From an uncultured Salinisphaerales bacterium (GTDB lineage Bacteria > Pseudomonadota > Gammaproteobacteria > Nevskiales > CAJXLF01), in the NCBI GenBank assembly GCA_913055805.1, contig CAJXLF010000001.1, positions 513,749 through 577,748 on the forward strand: DNA of 64,000 nt, in the 5' to 3' direction. Positions 8,225 to 18,348 of this stretch are shown here, one piece after another. The notes under the pieces are model-generated. The model ran no database searches. It was not told where the DNA came from and worked only from the letters and a program-made list of their open reading frames with translations. A program made the translations under genes and the position numbers. The first letter of the stretch is position 1. The number at the start of each line of letters is the position of its first letter.

Positions 8225-9623
8225 GGCTACCCGGATGATCACCGAAGAAGACGCGCAGAACACTTCCGGCCTGATGCCGCAATCCTTCGCGGCCGTGATG
8301 ACGCCGCGCGAAATAGTGGCGGAACTGGACAAGCACATTGTCGGTCAGCAGGATGCCAAGCGTGCTGTCGCCATTGCCTTGCGTAACCGTTGGCGCCGTC
8401 TGCAGCTGGACGAGCAGATGCGGGCCGAGATTACCCCGAAGAACATTCTGATGATCGGTCCGACCGGTGTCGGCAAGACCGAAATCGCACGGCGTCTGGC
8501 CAAGCTGGCTGCCGCCCCGTTTATCAAGGTGGAGGCGACCAAGTTCACCGAGGTCGGCTACGTTGGCCGTGAAGTGGATTCCATTATCAAGGACCTGGCC
8601 GATATCGCCGTCAAGATGGTGCGCGAACGGGCCATGAGCAAGGTGCGGGCGGAAGCCGAACTGGCGGCGGAAGAGCGTGTGCTGGATGCGCTGCTGCCCC
8701 CAGCCCAGGGCAAGGCCGATGAGCCTTCCGAGAGTGAAGCGAGTGCGACTCGCCAGGTATTCCGCAAACGCCTGCGCGAAGGCAAGCTCGACGACAAGGA
8801 AGTGGAGCTGGATTTGCAGCAGGCTTCGCCGCATGTGCAGATCATGGCGCCGCCGGGCATGGAAGAAATGACCGACCAGCTGCAGGGTCTGTTCCGCAAT
8901 ATGAGTGGCGGCGGACGTTCCAAGCGCACCAAGCTCAAGATCAAGGACGCGTTCAAGCAACTGGTCGAGGAAGAAGCCGCCCGCCGCGTTAACGAAGAAG
9001 AGATCAAGTCTGAAGCCCTGCGGGCCGTGGAAGAGAATGGCATCGTGTTTATCGATGAAATCGACAAGGTCACCCGCCGCGAGGGCAGCATGGGTGGGGC
9101 CGATGTGTCACGCGAAGGCGTGCAGCGCGACCTGTTGCCGCTGGTTGAAGGCTGTTCGGTCACGACCAAGTACGGCATGGTGCGCACCGACCACATTCTG
9201 TTTGTTGCCTCTGGTGCTTTTCATCTGAGCAAGCCTTCTGATCTGATTCCCGAATTGCAGGGCCGTCTGCCGATCCGGGTGGAACTCAAGGCGCTGTCGG
9301 TGCAGGATTTCGAACGCATCCTGACTGAGCCGGACTGCTCCCTGACTGAACAGTATGCGGCGCTTCTGCAGACCGAGGGCGTCAACCTCAGTTTCGAGAA
9401 GGACGGTGTGACGCGTATTGCCGAAATGGCCTTCCGCGTGAATGAAACCACCGAGAATATCGGCGCCCGCCGCCTGCATACGGTGATGGAGCGGCTGATG
9501 GAAGACATCTCCTATGAGGCGGCGGATCATGGTGGTCAGTCGGTGAGCGTCAATGCCGCCTATGTGGATGACCGCCTGTCCGACCTGGCCGGTGATGAAG
9601 ACCTGAGCCGATATATTCTCTAG
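8217..9623 (+). CDS. hslU: ATP-dependent protease ATPase subunit HslU
   Basis: 468 residues. AAA+ ATPase with '[17 protein letters not shown]' at the family start, Walker A 'GPTGVGKTE', Walker B 'VFIDEIDK', an I-domain between them, sensor II '[13 protein letters not shown]', and the conserved C-terminal 'LSRYIL' that docks into HslV. The ATG at 8217 overlaps hslV by 8 bases; a GTG one codon earlier is possible. The N-terminus is about 25 residues longer than in E. coli, and an internal start (MITEED) could also serve. Confidence 0.97.
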   Translation: MNEATRMITEEDAQNTSGLMPQSFAAVMTPREIVAELDKHIVGQQDAKRAVAIALRNRWRRLQLDEQMRAEITPKNILMIGPTGVGKTEIARRLAKLAAAPFIKVEATKFTEVGYVGREVDSIIKDLADIAVKMVRERAMSKVRAEAELAAEERVLDALLPPAQGKADEPSESEASATRQVFRKRLREGKLDDKEVELDLQQASPHVQIMAPPGMEEMTDQLQGLFRNMSGGGRSKRTKLKIKDAFKQLVEEEAARRVNEEEIKSEALRAVEENGIVFIDEIDKVTRREGSMGGADVSREGVQRDLLPLVEGCSVTTKYGMVRTDHILFVASGAFHLSKPSDLIPELQGRLPIRVELKALSVQDFERILTEPDCSLTEQYAALLQTEGVNLSFEKDGVTRIAEMAFRVNETTENIGARRLHTVMERLMEDISYEAADHGGQSVSVNAAYVDDRLSDLAGDEDLSRYIL

Positions 9624-9631
9624 ACACTGCA

Positions 9632-10381
9632 ATGATCCGGTGGCTGCCCCTGGGTTTGCTGGCATGGCTGTTTTGGGCGGTGCCGGCGACGGCTGCGTCT
9701 GTGCCTGAGAAAGTTATTTGTACCCCGGATACGGAAACGGTTGTGCTGCTTCACGGCATGCTGCGCAGCGCACGCTCCATGCGCAGCATGCAAGCCGGTC
9801 TTGAAAAAGCCGGATACCGGGTTCTGAACGTGGATTATCCGTCGCGCGACTATCCGGTCGAGGAGCTGGTGCCCAGAGTCTTCGGGGAATTGCAGCCACC
9901 CCTGAATACGCAAGGCTGTCGCATCCATTTCGTGACCCATTCACTGGGCGGGATACTCCTTCGTTACTATCTTGCGCATCAGCCGGCAGCGTCTCTGGGC
10001 AGGGTGGTGATGCTCGGGCCGCCGAATCAGGGTAGCGAGGTGGTCGACAGGCTGGGTGGCCTTGGCCTGTTCAGCTGGATCAATGGTCCCTCCGGGCGCC
10101 AACTGGGTACCGGCGAAGAAAGCATTCCCCTGCAGCTCGGGCCTGTGGATTTTGACCTGGGCGTGATCGCGGGAAATCGCAGCCTGAACTTTCTGCTGTC
10201 CCTGCTGATTCCCGGGTCCGACGACGGCAAGGTGTCGGTGGAACGCGCCCGCGTAGAGGGGATGCAGGATTTTCTCGTCGTGCCCTATACCCATATTTTC
10301 ATGATGACCCGGCCTGAAGTAATTCGTCAGACAGTCCATTTTCTGCGTCAAGGTCATTTCGACCATACGGAAGCCCCATGA
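9632..10381 (+). CDS. Secreted alpha/beta-hydrolase (lipase/esterase-like)
   Basis: 249 residues. A signal peptide (about residues 1-21) is followed by 'VVLLHGMLRSARSM' (oxyanion region), the nucleophile elbow 'THSLGGILLRYY' with Ser, Asp in 'PGSDDGKVSVE', and His in 'VPYTHIFMM'. All three members of a Ser-Asp-His triad are therefore visible. It is probably a periplasmic esterase or lipase; the substrate is unknown. It starts 8 bases after hslU and overlaps the next gene by 4 bases, so it belongs to the hslVU transcript. Confidence 0.85.
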   Translation: MIRWLPLGLLAWLFWAVPATAASVPEKVICTPDTETVVLLHGMLRSARSMRSMQAGLEKAGYRVLNVDYPSRDYPVEELVPRVFGELQPPLNTQGCRIHFVTHSLGGILLRYYLAHQPAASLGRVVMLGPPNQGSEVVDRLGGLGLFSWINGPSGRQLGTGEESIPLQLGPVDFDLGVIAGNRSLNFLLSLLIPGSDDGKVSVERARVEGMQDFLVVPYTHIFMMTRPEVIRQTVHFLRQGHFDHTEAP

Positions 10382-10746
10382 ACCTGCGCCCGACAGACAT
10401 CAAATACCACAAGCAGTCGCGCGTGCTGGATGTGGCTTTCAGTGATGGCAGGGAATATCGATTCACCGCCGAATATCTGCGTGTGTACTCACCCTCGGCA
10501 GAAGTGCGTGGACACGGGGCGGCGGAACCGTTGCTGATCCTGGAAAAGGAAAACGTCGCCATTACGCGCATTGAAGCCGTCGGTAATTATGCGATCCGTT
10601 TATACTTCTCGGATGGTCATCACACCGGGCTTTATTCCTGGGACGTGTTGCTTGATCTGGGCGAACATCAGGACGCCTATTGGGCACGTTACCTGGAACG
10701 CCTGGCCAAGGCCGGTATCGCAAGAATCTCGCCGCAAGGGCAGTAA
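10378..10746 (+). CDS. DUF971 / GBBH-like N-terminal domain protein
   Basis: 122 residues. The pattern 'RVLDVAFSDGREYRFTAEYLRVYSPSAEV' with 'VGNYAIRLYFSDGHHTGLYSWD' is the DUF971 domain, related to the N-terminal zinc-binding part of gamma-butyrobetaine hydroxylase. The zinc-binding Cys/His set of the hydroxylases is not evident here. In gammaproteobacteria this gene commonly stands between hslU and ubiE. Its role is unproven; domain relatives occur in iron-sulfur protein maturation. Confidence 0.88.
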   Translation: MNLRPTDIKYHKQSRVLDVAFSDGREYRFTAEYLRVYSPSAEVRGHGAAEPLLILEKENVAITRIEAVGNYAIRLYFSDGHHTGLYSWDVLLDLGEHQDAYWARYLERLAKAGIARISPQGQ

Positions 10747-10755
10747 CGGGACCGC

Positions 10756-11511
10756 ATGAGCGAAAAAGGGAAGGACAGCACGCACTTCGGATTCCGCACC
10801 GTGGAAAAAGGCGAAAAGCAGCACATGGTGCGGCAGGTCTTTGACTCGGTAGCGGATAAATACGATGTCATGAACGATGTGATGTCGCTAGGTGTGCATC
10901 GTCTATGGAAGCGTTTTGCCATCGACATGGCCGCGCCGCGTCGGGGCGAACAGATACTGGATCTTGCCGGTGGCAGTGGAGATCTTACCCTGCTGATGGC
11001 CCGTCAGGTGGGCGAGACCGGGCATGTGGTGCTGTCCGATATCAATGCAGAAATGCTCAGGCATGGCCGCGAGCGGGTGGTGGATGCCGGTCTGGTCAAA
11101 CGCGTCAGCTTTGCCCAGATCAATGCCGAGTCCCTGCCCTTTGCCGATAACAGCCTGGACTGCATCACCATCGGTTTTGGATTGCGTAATGTCACCGACA
11201 AGCAGAAAGCGCTGAATTCGATGTTCCGGGTGCTGAAACCGGGCGGCCGTCTGCTGGTGCTGGAGTTCTCCAGGGTGCAGGTGCCCGGACTGAACAAGCT
11301 GTATGACGAATACTCTTTCAGAATACTGCCCATGATGGGGCGTCTTGTAGCCAACGATGAAGACAGTTACCGCTACCTGGCGGAATCCATTCGCATGCAT
11401 CCGGATCAGGATACGCTCAAGGGCATGATGGAAGAGGCGGGTTTTGAGCGCTGCCAGTATTACAACCTCACGGGTGGAGTTGCGGCCGTCCATCGCGGTT
11501 ACAAGTTCTGA
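10756..11511 (+). CDS. ubiE: Bifunctional demethylmenaquinone/ubiquinone C-methyltransferase UbiE
   Basis: 251 residues. SAM-dependent methyltransferase of the quinone pathways. It has the UbiE N-terminus '[20 protein letters not shown]' leading to '[20 protein letters not shown]', SAM motif I '[11 protein letters not shown]', and the UbiE signature '[26 protein letters not shown]'. The stop overlaps the ubiJ start by one base. Confidence 0.97.
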   Translation: MSEKGKDSTHFGFRTVEKGEKQHMVRQVFDSVADKYDVMNDVMSLGVHRLWKRFAIDMAAPRRGEQILDLAGGSGDLTLLMARQVGETGHVVLSDINAEMLRHGRERVVDAGLVKRVSFAQINAESLPFADNSLDCITIGFGLRNVTDKQKALNSMFRVLKPGGRLLVLEFSRVQVPGLNKLYDEYSFRILPMMGRLVANDEDSYRYLAESIRMHPDQDTLKGMMEEAGFERCQYYNLTGGVAAVHRGYKF

Positions 11512-12134
11512 TGCGTTTGCCGGATAACCTGCTTGCGCCGCTGGAAATAGCGCTGAACCGCTATCTGGCGGAAGATCCCGAGGCGTTGACACGTCTCGAG
11601 GCCTTTGGCGACCGCGTGATGGCGCTGCAACTGCGTGAATTCGATCTCACCATTTACCTGCGTCCACACGCCGGCGGTTTTCAGGTGATGAGCAACTGGC
11701 AGGAGGAGACCGGCGCGATCGTGACCGCCAGTCTGCCGGTACTGGCGCGCATGATGCTCAGTGACGACAAGGGTCGCAGTCTGGTGTTGGGTGGGGAAAT
11801 CCTGATCGAGGGTGACAGCGATTTTGCACAGGCGCTGCTGGAGATACTGCGTAACGCCGATTTCGATCCTGAAGAGTGGCTGTCGCGTTATATCGGTGAT
11901 GTCGCCGCCTACCGGGCAGGACAGTTTCTGCGTGGTTTATTCCGCCAGGGGCAGCGTGGCATGGAAAACCTGGGCCGCGATACGCTGAATTTTCTCAAAG
12001 ACGATCAACGGGACTGGATGGAGCGTGAAGCCATCCGGGAGTGGCTCGATGCTGTCGATACCCTGCGCACGGATGTTGAGCGCATGGAAGCGAGAGTCAG
12101 GCGGTTGCTGGAACGCGGAGGGCTGGCCTCATGA
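11511..12134 (+). CDS. ubiJ: Ubiquinone biosynthesis accessory factor UbiJ (SCP2 domain)
   Basis: 207 residues. The N-terminal ~110 residues form an SCP2 sterol-carrier-like lipid-binding domain ('[17 protein letters not shown]'). The C-terminus is helical and coiled ('[21 protein letters not shown]'). UbiJ holds the ubiquinone intermediates for the soluble Ubi metabolon. It overlaps ubiE by 1 base and ubiB by 4, the standard ubiE-ubiJ-ubiB arrangement. Confidence 0.94.
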   Translation: MRLPDNLLAPLEIALNRYLAEDPEALTRLEAFGDRVMALQLREFDLTIYLRPHAGGFQVMSNWQEETGAIVTASLPVLARMMLSDDKGRSLVLGGEILIEGDSDFAQALLEILRNADFDPEEWLSRYIGDVAAYRAGQFLRGLFRQGQRGMENLGRDTLNFLKDDQRDWMEREAIREWLDAVDTLRTDVERMEARVRRLLERGGLAS

Positions 12135-13765
12135 ATCCCCTGCGTAGCCTGGGTCGGGCGCGGCGATTGCTGCAGATCTTGCGAATAAGCCGCAAGTACG
12201 CGCTTGCCGAGATACTGACTGACCGCAGGATGTTGCTGGGCGGCAGCCGTGCCGGGCGCAAGATGCCGCGCGGTTTGCGCCTGCGCCTGGCGCTGGAAGA
12301 ACTGGGCCCGGTTTTCGTCAAGTTCGGCCAGGCGCTTTCAACGCGCCGTGATCTATTGCCCGACGACATTGCCGAAGAACTGATCAAATTACAGGATCAG
12401 GTGCCACCGTTCCCGGGCGAGGTAGCGCGCGCAGAAATCGAGCGTGGCCTGGGGTGCGCAGTGGCCGAGGTCTTTGATGACTTCGAGCTTGAACCTCTGG
12501 CTTCGGCTTCCATTGCCCAGGTGCACGCTGCCCGGCTCAAACCCGAAGCCGACGGTGATGAAGGTATGCCTGTGGTGGTTAAAGTGCTGCGTCCCAATGT
12601 GGAACAGCAGATACGCCGCGATCTTTCCCTGATGTACATGCTCGCTGAGTTGCTGGAATGGGGCTGGAGAGAAGGGCATCGGCTCAAGCCGGTAGAAGTG
12701 GTGGCCGAATACGAAAAGGTCATCATCGACGAGCTGGATCTGATTCGCGAGGGCGCCAACGCCAGCCAACTGCGTTCCAACTGGCTCGGCTCCGATCTTA
12801 TCTATCATCCCGCGGTGTTTTTTGATTACACCCGCAGTAACGTGCTGGTGATGGAGCGTGTTTACGGCCACAACATTGACGAAATCGACGCCCTGCGTGC
12901 CGAGGGGGTGAATTTTCAGGTGTTGGCCGAACGTGGCGTGGAAATCTTCTTCAAGCAGGTGTTTCGCGACAATTTCTTTCATGCCGACATGCATCCCGGC
13001 AATATTTTTGTCGACAGCAGCAATCCGCAGAAACCGCGTTACATAGCTCTGGATTTCGGCATTGTCGGCAGCCTGACGCCCTCCGACCAGCGCTATCTGG
13101 CCGAGAATTTCGTGGCCTTTTTCAACCGCGACTACCGGCGTGTGGCCGAACTGCATCTGGAGTCGGGTTGGGTGCCGGAGCGTACCCGTATTGATGAGTT
13201 CGAGGCGGCTATTCGCTCTGTATCGGAACCCATCTTCCAGCGGCCTCTGAAGGATATTTCCTTCGGGTTATTCCTGATGCGCCTGTTCCAGACGGCGCGG
13301 CGCTTCAATATGGTGGTGCAGCCGCAGCTGGTGCTGTTGCAGAAAACCCTGCTGAACATTGAGGGGCTGGGGCGGCAGCTTTATCCAGAGCTGGATCTGT
13401 GGAAAACGGCCAAGCCCATCATGGAAGACTGGATGCGCGACCGCCTCAGCCCCATTTCCACATTTGAACGTTTCCGTGACCGCATTCCCTCACTGGCGGA
13501 GACCCTGCCGGAACTGGCGCATCAGGCGCTGCTGCGTATGCAGAACGGTAACTGGCCCGGGGATGACAGGGCGATGCGCCACAGCGTCAATGAACTGCGT
13601 GACGAACTGTTGCGCGAACGGCGCGCCCAGCGTCTGACCATCATGGGTACGGGGCTGGGGTTGATCGCCGCCCTGCTGTGGACCGCGGCGGCGGTGCGCC
13701 CGGAAGTCAGTGCGGCGCTGGCACTGGGCGGATTATGGTGCTGGTACCGGGCCTGGAAGCAGTAA
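12131..13765 (+). CDS. ubiB: Ubiquinone biosynthesis ATPase UbiB
   Basis: 544 residues, ABC1/ADCK atypical kinase-like family. It shows the KxGQ motif '[16 protein letters not shown]', an Ala-rich loop ('[15 protein letters not shown]'), the Lys in 'VVVKVLRP', '[13 protein letters not shown]', and '[10 protein letters not shown]' as metal-binding DFG. Two hydrophobic segments at the C-terminus (about residues 500-540) anchor it. It is the last gene of the hsl-ubi block, and the yajL-like gene converges 15 bases away. Confidence 0.96.
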   Translation: MNPLRSLGRARRLLQILRISRKYALAEILTDRRMLLGGSRAGRKMPRGLRLRLALEELGPVFVKFGQALSTRRDLLPDDIAEELIKLQDQVPPFPGEVARAEIERGLGCAVAEVFDDFELEPLASASIAQVHAARLKPEADGDEGMPVVVKVLRPNVEQQIRRDLSLMYMLAELLEWGWREGHRLKPVEVVAEYEKVIIDELDLIREGANASQLRSNWLGSDLIYHPAVFFDYTRSNVLVMERVYGHNIDEIDALRAEGVNFQVLAERGVEIFFKQVFRDNFFHADMHPGNIFVDSSNPQKPRYIALDFGIVGSLTPSDQRYLAENFVAFFNRDYRRVAELHLESGWVPERTRIDEFEAAIRSVSEPIFQRPLKDISFGLFLMRLFQTARRFNMVVQPQLVLLQKTLLNIEGLGRQLYPELDLWKTAKPIMEDWMRDRLSPISTFERFRDRIPSLAETLPELAHQALLRMQNGNWPGDDRAMRHSVNELRDELLRERRAQRLTIMGTGLGLIAALLWTAAAVRPEVSAALALGGLWCWYRAWKQ

Positions 13766-13780
13766 CTATTGCAGACGGTG

Positions 13781-14335
13781 CTACGTGCCGTGTGCTGACA
13801 CCAGCATTTTTTCTTCCAGCGTCTCACGCATTTGCCTGCCGGCCAGTTGTTCTACCAGTTGCAGGGCAAATCGTATTGCAGTGGAGGGGCCGCGTGAGGT
13901 GGTGATATTGCCGTCTACGACCACGGGCAGTTCCTGATAATCCACATCGCCGGGCTTGAGGAAGCCGGGATAGCTGGTCGCCTTGCGTCCTGCCAGAAGG
14001 CCGCCTGCCGCCAGCACCTTGGGGGCGGCGCAGATTGCAGCCACGCCGCCGTTATTGGCAGCCTGCAGTTGTAACCTGGAAAGCAGGCCGGCATGGGCCT
14101 GCAGATGATCGGCGCCCGGCATGCCGCCGGGCAGGGCGATCAGGTCGAAGTCTTCGGCCAGCACGCTGTCGATATCCACGTCGGCCTGTACGGTGATGCC
14201 ATGGGAGCCTGTTACCAGGCCGGACTCCAGGCCCGCCACCACCACTTCAATGTCTGCGCGACGCAGCACATCAATAATGGTAACAGCCTCGATTTCCTCA
14301 AAGCCGGATGCCAGCGGCACAAGCACGCGGGCCAT
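13781..14335 (-). CDS. DJ-1/PfpI family protein, YajL-like
   Basis: 184 residues. The nucleophilic Cys is in 'AAICAAPKVLA', the supporting Glu in 'SGFEEIEAVT', and the downstream 'TSRGPSTAIRFALQLVE' is typical of YajL/DJ-1. Such proteins act as protein and nucleotide deglycases or redox-linked chaperones; the exact in vivo reaction is debated. Convergent with ubiB, with 13 bases separating it from ctpA upstream, so it is probably co-transcribed with the protease gene. Confidence 0.9.
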   Translation of the reverse strand: MARVLVPLASGFEEIEAVTIIDVLRRADIEVVVAGLESGLVTGSHGITVQADVDIDSVLAEDFDLIALPGGMPGADHLQAHAGLLSRLQLQAANNGGVAAICAAPKVLAAGGLLAGRKATSYPGFLKPGDVDYQELPVVVDGNITTSRGPSTAIRFALQLVEQLAGRQMRETLEEKMLVSAHGT

Positions 14336-14348
14336 GGCAAAGACTCCG

Positions 14349-15659
14349 TTACTTCTTGGCCTCGAGAATGTACAGGCCCTTGAGCAGGTTCAGTGCTTCG
14401 TAGAGCGCGTAATCCTTTTCCGCCAGACTCAGGTCCGGGGAGTCGGCTGCACCGTTTTCACCCTCGTCACCGTTTTCGTTAATCAGGCTGCCGTGGAGGT
14501 CGGCTTCCTTCAGTGGCTTGAAGCCGTTGTCTTCGGCGGCACTGACCTTGACGGGGCTGATGGTGATATCCGGTTCTATGCCATGCGCCTGGATAGAGCG
14601 GCCATTGGGCGTGTAATAACGCGCGGTGGTGAGCTTCAGGGCGGCTTCATTCTGCAGAGGCAGGATGGTTTGCACCGAGCCTTTGCCGAAGGTCTGCGTC
14701 CCCATGACCACGGCGCGTTTGTGATCCTGCAGGGCGCCGGCCACGATCTCTGACGCCGAGGCCGAACCGCCATTGACCAGTACGACAATGGGCTGGCCCT
14801 TCATGAGGTCGCCACTGCTGGCGGAGAATTCCTGCGTGGTCTCCGGCAGGCGGCCCTTGATCGAGACGACGTTGCCTTTCTCCAGGAAAGCGTCAGACAC
14901 TTCCACGGCTGCATTGAGTACGCCGCCGGGATTGTTGCGCAAGTCGATAATCAGACCTTTGAGTGCGCCTTCATTCTTCTCCCTGAGCTTGTCCATTTCG
15001 GCATCCAGTGCGTTGCCGGTGGACGAGCTGAACTGGGTGATGCGCAGATAGCCGAAGCCGGGTTCCAGCAGGCGGCTCTTGACGCTCTTTACCTTGATGA
15101 TGTCACGGGTGATGTCCACCTTGAAGGGTTGTTCCACGCCCTCACGCAGCACCATCAGGGTAACCTTGGTGCCCGGGTCGCCGCGCATCAGCTTGACGGC
15201 GTCCAGCAGGGTCAGGCCCTTGACCGCAGTTTCATCAATGCGAACTACCAGGTCTCCTGCCTGAATGCCGGCGCGGGCAGCCGGGGTGTCATCAATCGGT
15301 GCAACCACCCGCACGAAACCGTTCTGCATCTGTACTTCAATGCCCAGTCCGCCGAACTTGCCGGAAGTGGAAATAGTGACTTCACGGAATTCATCAGGGG
15401 AGAGATAGGCGGAATGCGGGTCGAGACCATCGAGCATGCCGCGGATCGAGTTTTCCAGCAGTTTCTCGTCTTCAACCGGCTCAACGTAGTCGGATTTCAC
15501 CCGGTTGAGGATTTCCACGAATGTGCGCAATTCGCTCAGTGGAAGCTTGGCCTGGGCTGCCTCTTCCCTGGCGGCGAAAACGCCGTGTGCGATGGCCAGG
15601 GAAATACCAATCAATACGCCAAACAGCAGTATGAAACTATGGCGAGTACGTACCTGCAT
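14349..15659 (-). CDS. Carboxyl-terminal processing protease (S41, CtpA/Prc-like)
   Basis: 436 residues from the ATG at 15657-15659. A GTG nine codons further up is possible but less likely. An N-terminal hydrophobic anchor or signal (about residues 7-30) is followed by a short helical segment, a PDZ domain (about residues 90-175, 'FGGLGIEVQMQNGFVRVVAP'), and the peptidase core with Ser in 'VNGGSASASEIVAG' and Lys in 'TFGKGSVQT'. Periplasmic. It lies directly after the envC-like gene, and envC-ctpA neighbours are usual in gammaproteobacteria. Confidence 0.94.
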   Translation of the reverse strand: MQVRTRHSFILLFGVLIGISLAIAHGVFAAREEAAQAKLPLSELRTFVEILNRVKSDYVEPVEDEKLLENSIRGMLDGLDPHSAYLSPDEFREVTISTSGKFGGLGIEVQMQNGFVRVVAPIDDTPAARAGIQAGDLVVRIDETAVKGLTLLDAVKLMRGDPGTKVTLMVLREGVEQPFKVDITRDIIKVKSVKSRLLEPGFGYLRITQFSSSTGNALDAEMDKLREKNEGALKGLIIDLRNNPGGVLNAAVEVSDAFLEKGNVVSIKGRLPETTQEFSASSGDLMKGQPIVVLVNGGSASASEIVAGALQDHKRAVVMGTQTFGKGSVQTILPLQNEAALKLTTARYYTPNGRSIQAHGIEPDITISPVKVSAAEDNGFKPLKEADLHGSLINENGDEGENGAADSPDLSLAEKDYALYEALNLLKGLYILEAKK

Positions 15660-15795
15660 GAGTGTCTCGATATATCCAGTGTTCACGTTTATAGTCGCGC
15701 CGCCGTTCTGGGGTGACGAAACGGCACATATCCGCCCACCTTATCACATACCTGGTGACGGCCCCATGTCAGGGTAAACCCTGGAAAAACACTGC

Positions 15796-17001
15796 TTAGC
15801 GTTGTAGCCAGGCGATTGGGTCGACCGGGAGTTTGCCCTTACGTATTTCGAAATATACACCGCTTCGGCGATGTCCGCCGCTGTCACCTGCACGGGCCAG
15901 AATGTGGCCGGCCTTGATGCTCTCTCCGACGGCGACGGTAGCCTCCTGATTATGCCCGTACAGGCTGTAATACCCGCCGGGATGCTCCATCACCACAATC
16001 AGCCCGTAGCGGTGCAGCCAGCCTACATAGACCACCCGGCCGGTCGAGACAGCGCGCACCGGTGTGCCGGTTTTGGCGCTGATCCAGATGCCGTTCCAGG
16101 TCAGGCGACTGCCATATTTGCGTTGTCCGTAGCGGGCCAGCAGCTGTCCGCGCATGGGCCAGGGCAGGCGGCCCTTGGAGTTGGCGAAGGGTTTGGCGTT
16201 ATGGAATTCAGCCGGTATCTGCAGGTTTTCCTTCAGCGCCTGGATCAGGTTCTCCAGCGCTTTTTCCTGCTGCTTGAGTTGCGTGAGCTCCTTGCCGGAG
16301 GAGCTGATTTCCTTCTCCAGCGAAGTGAGCTGGGTATTGCGTTCGTCCCGCTTGCTTTCCAGTGCGGCCAGTTGTTCGGCACGCTCTTCGCGCAGACCCT
16401 GTAACCGTTCCAGCTCTTTCTGCAGCGCGCTTTCCAGATCGATAAGCGCCAGCAGCTCCAGCTGGATAGCCTCAATGCGTTCCGAGCGCGCATCTACCAG
16501 GTAATCGTAGTAGGCCAGCAGACGCCCGAGCAGGGCGGGATCTTCCTGGTTCAACAGCATTTTGACCTTTTGCTGTCGTCCTGAAACATAACTGCTGCGT
16601 ACCTGCAGACCCAGCAAATCCAGCTGTTTTTCAAGGTTGGCCTGAATCCGGTCGCGCTCTACCGTGAGTTTTTCCGATTCCTTTTCATGGGTTTTGGCTT
16701 TTTCGTCCAGCTCGCGGATGGCGGTGGACATGGCGCTCATCGCCTGCTCGGTTTCCTGCACGGCTTTGGCAAGGCTGCCCCGGTCTTCGCGCACCTTGGA
16801 AAGATTGTTCTCAATGGACTGTATGCGCTCGCGCAGGCTTTCCAGGTCGGCCTGTTTACGCTTGATTTCAGGTGGCGGGTCCGCCGCCATCACCATCGCC
16901 GGAAGCAGCAGGCAAAGGCACGCCAGCCACCCAAGCCGGCGAGTATGCGCTACTGATTGCCCGGAAGGGCATGCTGATCGGATTGTCCACGGTAATGACA
17001 T
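15796..17001 (-). CDS. envC: Murein hydrolase activator EnvC-like protein (degenerate LytM/M23 domain)
   Basis: 401 residues. A signal peptide with a long n-region is followed by a long coiled coil (about residues 45-260, heptads rich in Glu, Lys, Leu) and a C-terminal M23/LytM fold (about 290-400). The zinc ligands of active LytM enzymes are lost: the HxxxD region reads 'MRGQLLARYGQRKYG', and the HxH region reads 'GVYFEIRKG'. That is the state found in EnvC, which activates amidases AmiA/B at the septum rather than cutting murein itself. The ATG at 17001 is preferred to a TTG two codons earlier. Confidence 0.92.
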   Translation of the reverse strand: MSLPWTIRSACPSGQSVAHTRRLGWLACLCLLLPAMVMAADPPPEIKRKQADLESLRERIQSIENNLSKVREDRGSLAKAVQETEQAMSAMSTAIRELDEKAKTHEKESEKLTVERDRIQANLEKQLDLLGLQVRSSYVSGRQQKVKMLLNQEDPALLGRLLAYYDYLVDARSERIEAIQLELLALIDLESALQKELERLQGLREERAEQLAALESKRDERNTQLTSLEKEISSSGKELTQLKQQEKALENLIQALKENLQIPAEFHNAKPFANSKGRLPWPMRGQLLARYGQRKYGSRLTWNGIWISAKTGTPVRAVSTGRVVYVGWLHRYGLIVVMEHPGGYYSLYGHNQEATVAVGESIKAGHILARAGDSGGHRRSGVYFEIRKGKLPVDPIAWLQR

Positions 17002-17143
17002 GCGCAAAGTTTAACCGATCGGCCAGCGTCGCAGGCAGGGGTGCTCCAAGCCGGGCCACGATATGGGATAATGCGCTGCCTTGTCGTCAGTTCCGGCGGC
17101 AGGCAAGAGTGAAAATCTACCGAACTTCGGGTGTCCAAATACA

Positions 17144-17575
17144 ATGACCATGGAAAGACTGCTGGAATTTCTCGGCAATCATCTACTGTTATCTGGCGCC
17201 GTGGCTGTTGTGCTGATTCTGCTGGTCGCCAATGAACTGCTGCGCCTGTTCAGAGGGGAAAAGCGGCTCAATCCGACCGAGGCCGTGCATATCATGAATG
17301 CCCAGGACGCCGTGGTGCTGGATGTGCGCTCGGCCGGCGATTACAAAAAAGGCCACATACTTAACGCACGCCACGTTCCCATGACCAAAATCGAGGAGAC
17401 TGGCCAGCAACTGGGCAAATACAAGAACGCCCCGGTGCTGTGTTACTGCGCACTGGGGTCTACCGCGCCCCAGGCGTGCGACAAGCTGCGCAAGATGGGT
17501 TTTCAACAGGTTTACAGCCTGCGCGGTGGCCTGAATGCCTGGCAGAACGCCAATCTGCCGGTTACCACCCGCTGA
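17144..17575 (+). CDS. yibN: Membrane-anchored rhodanese-like protein YibN
   Basis: 143 residues. One N-terminal membrane span (about residues 12-32), then a rhodanese domain with 'VVLDVRSAGDYKKGHILNA' and the active-site loop 'VLCYCALGSTAPQA'. Cys is at the usual nucleophile position. Probably a sulfurtransferase-type protein at the inner membrane. First of yibN-grxC-secB-gpsA. A second ATG two codons later is an alternative start. Confidence 0.92.
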   Translation: MTMERLLEFLGNHLLLSGAVAVVLILLVANELLRLFRGEKRLNPTEAVHIMNAQDAVVLDVRSAGDYKKGHILNARHVPMTKIEETGQQLGKYKNAPVLCYCALGSTAPQACDKLRKMGFQQVYSLRGGLNAWQNANLPVTTR

Positions 17576-17594
17576 CAGCGAATCGGTCATCGTC

Positions 17595-17858
17595 ATGTCG
17601 CGCATCCGTATGTACAGCACACGCTACTGTCCATTCTGTGTGATGGCGCGAGAGTTGTTCAGGCGCAAGGGGGTCGAGATCGAGGATATCCCCGTGGATC
17701 AGGATCGTGAGCGCCGGGCCGAGATGGAGCGCATCAGTGGCCGCCACACCGTGCCACAGATTTTTATTAACCAGATTCATGTGGGGGGCTATGACGACCT
17801 GGCCAGGCTGGACTACGCCGGCCAGCTCGACCCGCTACTGAAAGAAGACGAGTCTTGA
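17595..17858 (+). CDS. grxC: Glutaredoxin 3
   Basis: 87 residues. Redox motif 'YCPFC' at about residues 10-14, cis-Pro in 'HTVPQIFINQIHVGGYDDL'. It reduces disulfides and mixed disulfides with glutathione in the cytoplasm. The start at 17595 gives the usual short glutaredoxin N-terminus; an open frame upstream overlaps yibN and is not needed. Confidence 0.96.
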   Translation: MSRIRMYSTRYCPFCVMARELFRRKGVEIEDIPVDQDRERRAEMERISGRHTVPQIFINQIHVGGYDDLARLDYAGQLDPLLKEDES

Positions 17859-17864
17859 TTATCA

Positions 17865-18335
17865 ATGAGTGAAGAGCAGAAGAACGACTCCCGCCAGGTG
17901 GCTATCCAGAAAATCTACGTCAAGGACAGTTCGCTGGAGGTGCCGAATTCACCGGAAATATTTACCCGTGAATGGAAGCCCAGTGTGGATGTCCAGCTCA
18001 ATACGGGCGTCAAGCGTCTTTCCGACGACACGCACGACGTGGTGATCACCGTTACCGTCACGGCCAAGCTGGAAGAGCAGACTGCCTATCTGGCCGAAGT
18101 GCAGCAGGCGGGCGTGTTTGTGGTGCGTGGTTTCTCCAGCAAGGAAGACGAAGCGGCCATCCTGGGCGCCTACTGTCCCAATCTGCTGTTTCCCTTTGCC
18201 CGCGAGGCGATTGCCGACCTGGTGGCCAAGGCGGGTTTTCCCCATTTTTTGCTGCAGCCCGTGAATTTCGACGCGCTGTATCAGCAGCACGTCAATCAGG
18301 CGCGCGAATCAGCCACAGCTGCCACCAAACACTGA
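17865..18335 (+). CDS. secB: Protein-export chaperone SecB
   Basis: 156 residues. The family core 'VAIQKIYVKDSSLEVPNSPEIF' (positions 11-32), 'PNLLFPFAREAIADLV' and 'FPHFLLQPVNFDALY' are all present. It binds unfolded preproteins and delivers them to SecA. It starts 6 bases after grxC, within the yibN-grxC-secB-gpsA operon. Confidence 0.97.
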   Translation: MSEEQKNDSRQVAIQKIYVKDSSLEVPNSPEIFTREWKPSVDVQLNTGVKRLSDDTHDVVITVTVTAKLEEQTAYLAEVQQAGVFVVRGFSSKEDEAAILGAYCPNLLFPFAREAIADLVAKAGFPHFLLQPVNFDALYQQHVNQARESATAATKH

Positions 18336-18348
18336 TATCCTGACCTGG

